Shown: piece after piece, positions 63,141 through 64,000 of the stretch | Layout: every line of letters starts with the position of its first letter | How positions within the stretch are numbered: position 1 is the stretch's first letter | From: Aquabacterium sp. NJ1 | Lineage (GTDB): Bacteria > Pseudomonadota > Gammaproteobacteria > Burkholderiales > Burkholderiaceae_C | Length of the DNA: 64,000 bases | Direction: 5' to 3' | NCBI RefSeq assembly: GCF_000768065.1 | Contig: NZ_JRKM01000001.1 | Location: forward strand, 3,082,001 to 3,146,000 | Notes under the pieces: generated by a model | The model's database searches: none | Told to the model about the DNA's origin: nothing | The model's input: only the letters and a program-made list of their open reading frames with translations | Program-made: the position numbers and the translations under genes

Positions 63141-63983
63141 ATGAAGAACTTCAAGAACAAGGTGGCGGCCATCACGGGCGCCGCGTCGGGCATGGGCCGC
63201 ACCCTGGCCCTGGAGCTGGCGCGCCGAGGCTGCCATCTGGCGCTGAGTGATGTCAACGAGGTCGGCCTGGCTGAAACCGCCCAGATGGCCGGCAAGCTGG
63301 GCGTCAAGGTCACCACCGCCAAGGTGAACGTGGCCGACCGCGAGGCGGTGACCGCCTGGGCCGATCAGGCCGCGGCCGACCATGGCAAGGTCAACCTGGT
63401 GTTCAACAACGCCGGCGTGGCGCTGGGCGCCTTCCTGGACACCGTGAGCCCCAAAGATTTCGAGTGGATCATGGGCATCAACTTCTGGGGCGTGGTGTGG
63501 GGCACGCAGGCCTTCCTGCCGCACCTGAAGAAGGCCGGCGAGGGCCACATCATCAACACCTCCAGCCTGTTCGGCCTGCTGTCGCTGCCCACGCAAGGCA
63601 CGTACAACGCCAGCAAGTTCGCGGTACGCGGTTTCACCGAAGCCCTGCGCCAGGAGCTGGACATCGAGAACTGCGGCGTGAGCGCCACCTGCGTGCACCC
63701 GGGCGGCATCCGCACCAACATCGCCCGTGATGCCAAGATGGACCACAGCATCACCGCCAAGACCGGCGGCAGCGCCCAAGCCGCCAAGGAGCGTTTCGAC
63801 AAGCTGCTCAACACGACCAGCGCCGAGAGCGCCGCGCTGCAGATCCTGCGCGCCGTGGAAGGCAACAAGCGCCGTGTGGTCGTGGGCCCGGACGCCAAGT
63901 TCCTGGACCTGCTGGTGCGTTTCTGCGGCTCCTGGTACCAGCCCCTGACCACCTTCTTCGCCAAAAAGGGCATGCTGGGCTGA
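63141..63983 (+). CDS. Short-chain dehydrogenase/reductase (SDR)
   Basis: A 280-residue NAD(P)-dependent classical SDR. Cofactor motif TGAASGMGRTLALELARRG, NNAGVALGAF, the active-site Ser in NTSSLFGLLS, and YNASKFAVRG with Tyr and Lys. The substrate loop and C-terminus (GGIRTNIARDAKMDHSIT, then FCGSWYQPLTTFFAKKGML) resemble SDRs found near lipid or steroid degradation genes. The divergent TetR probably controls it. Substrate unknown. Only 17 bases follow its stop codon in the window. Confidence 0.92.
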   Translation: MKNFKNKVAAITGAASGMGRTLALELARRGCHLALSDVNEVGLAETAQMAGKLGVKVTTAKVNVADREAVTAWADQAAADHGKVNLVFNNAGVALGAFLDTVSPKDFEWIMGINFWGVVWGTQAFLPHLKKAGEGHIINTSSLFGLLSLPTQGTYNASKFAVRGFTEALRQELDIENCGVSATCVHPGGIRTNIARDAKMDHSITAKTGGSAQAAKERFDKLLNTTSAESAALQILRAVEGNKRRVVVGPDAKFLDLLVRFCGSWYQPLTTFFAKKGMLG

Positions 63984-64000
63984 TGGCCCGGGCATGACGC

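Overview
This window is high-GC, densely packed bacterial chromosome with betaproteobacterial character. The hemB, yajC-secD-secF, def-fmt-LysM-dprA and lipB-lipA blocks, an MSHA-type pilus locus, PEP-CTERM proteins and a PETase-like hydrolase together suggest Burkholderiales near Aquabacterium, Ideonella, Leptothrix or Rubrivivax. That placement comes from gene content and protein resemblance, not from a search. No rRNA, tRNA, CRISPR array or intact insertion sequence was seen.

Layout. 1-11.1 kb is housekeeping: the 5' part of hemB (minus), a candidate small RNA with its own promoter and terminator, a HemJ-like protein, a VanZ protein, a 2Fe-2S ferredoxin, a hydrolase, a PBP5-like protein with two altered active-site motifs, ybeD, yajC-secD-secF and a DUF1631 protein. 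11.2-24.3 kb is one MSHA-type pilus operon: fused mshI, mshJ, mshK, mshL, mshE, mshG, two tandem pilins, mshC, mshD, mshO, mshP and mshQ. Its ATPase carries the c-di-GMP-binding MshEN domain. The locus is followed by a GT39-type membrane glycosyltransferase and a CHASE-PAS-PAS-GGDEF-EAL protein that could set the c-di-GMP level. 29.4-36.5 kb is housekeeping again: htpX, fmt-def, a LysM protein, dprA, lipB and lipA.

36.5-51.6 kb is the most unusual part. After a 0.9-kb AT-rich spacer come two paralogous secreted c-type cytochromes with choice-of-anchor-D (ASH/Hydin) domains, the second ending in a JDVT-CTERM-like sorting tail. They are followed by a tightly overlapped TlpA-DUF4266-DUF3570-ApbE-DsbD operon, a heavy-metal-type two-component system on the other strand, a HAF-repeat PEP-CTERM protein, and a thioredoxin reductase overlapping a small CPBP protease of the kind paired with JDVT-CTERM. 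I read this as a surface redox system: thiol electrons cross the inner membrane through DsbD and TlpA, a flavinylated lipoprotein and a beta-barrel may carry them onward, and a processed surface cytochrome may receive them. A fragment of a chemoreceptor gene marks the right edge.

51.6-59 kb is accessory: a CHI-like protein, a lipoprotein hydrolase, an acyl-CoA synthetase, a Crp/Fnr regulator, a short lipase-foldase-like protein, a PETase/cutinase-like secreted hydrolase and a PEP-CTERM protein. 59.7-64 kb holds a spermidine-synthase-like protein, a ribbon-helix-helix protein, a periplasmic solute-binding protein and a divergent TetR/SDR pair. The TetR gene has a consensus-like promoter that predicts a leaderless message.
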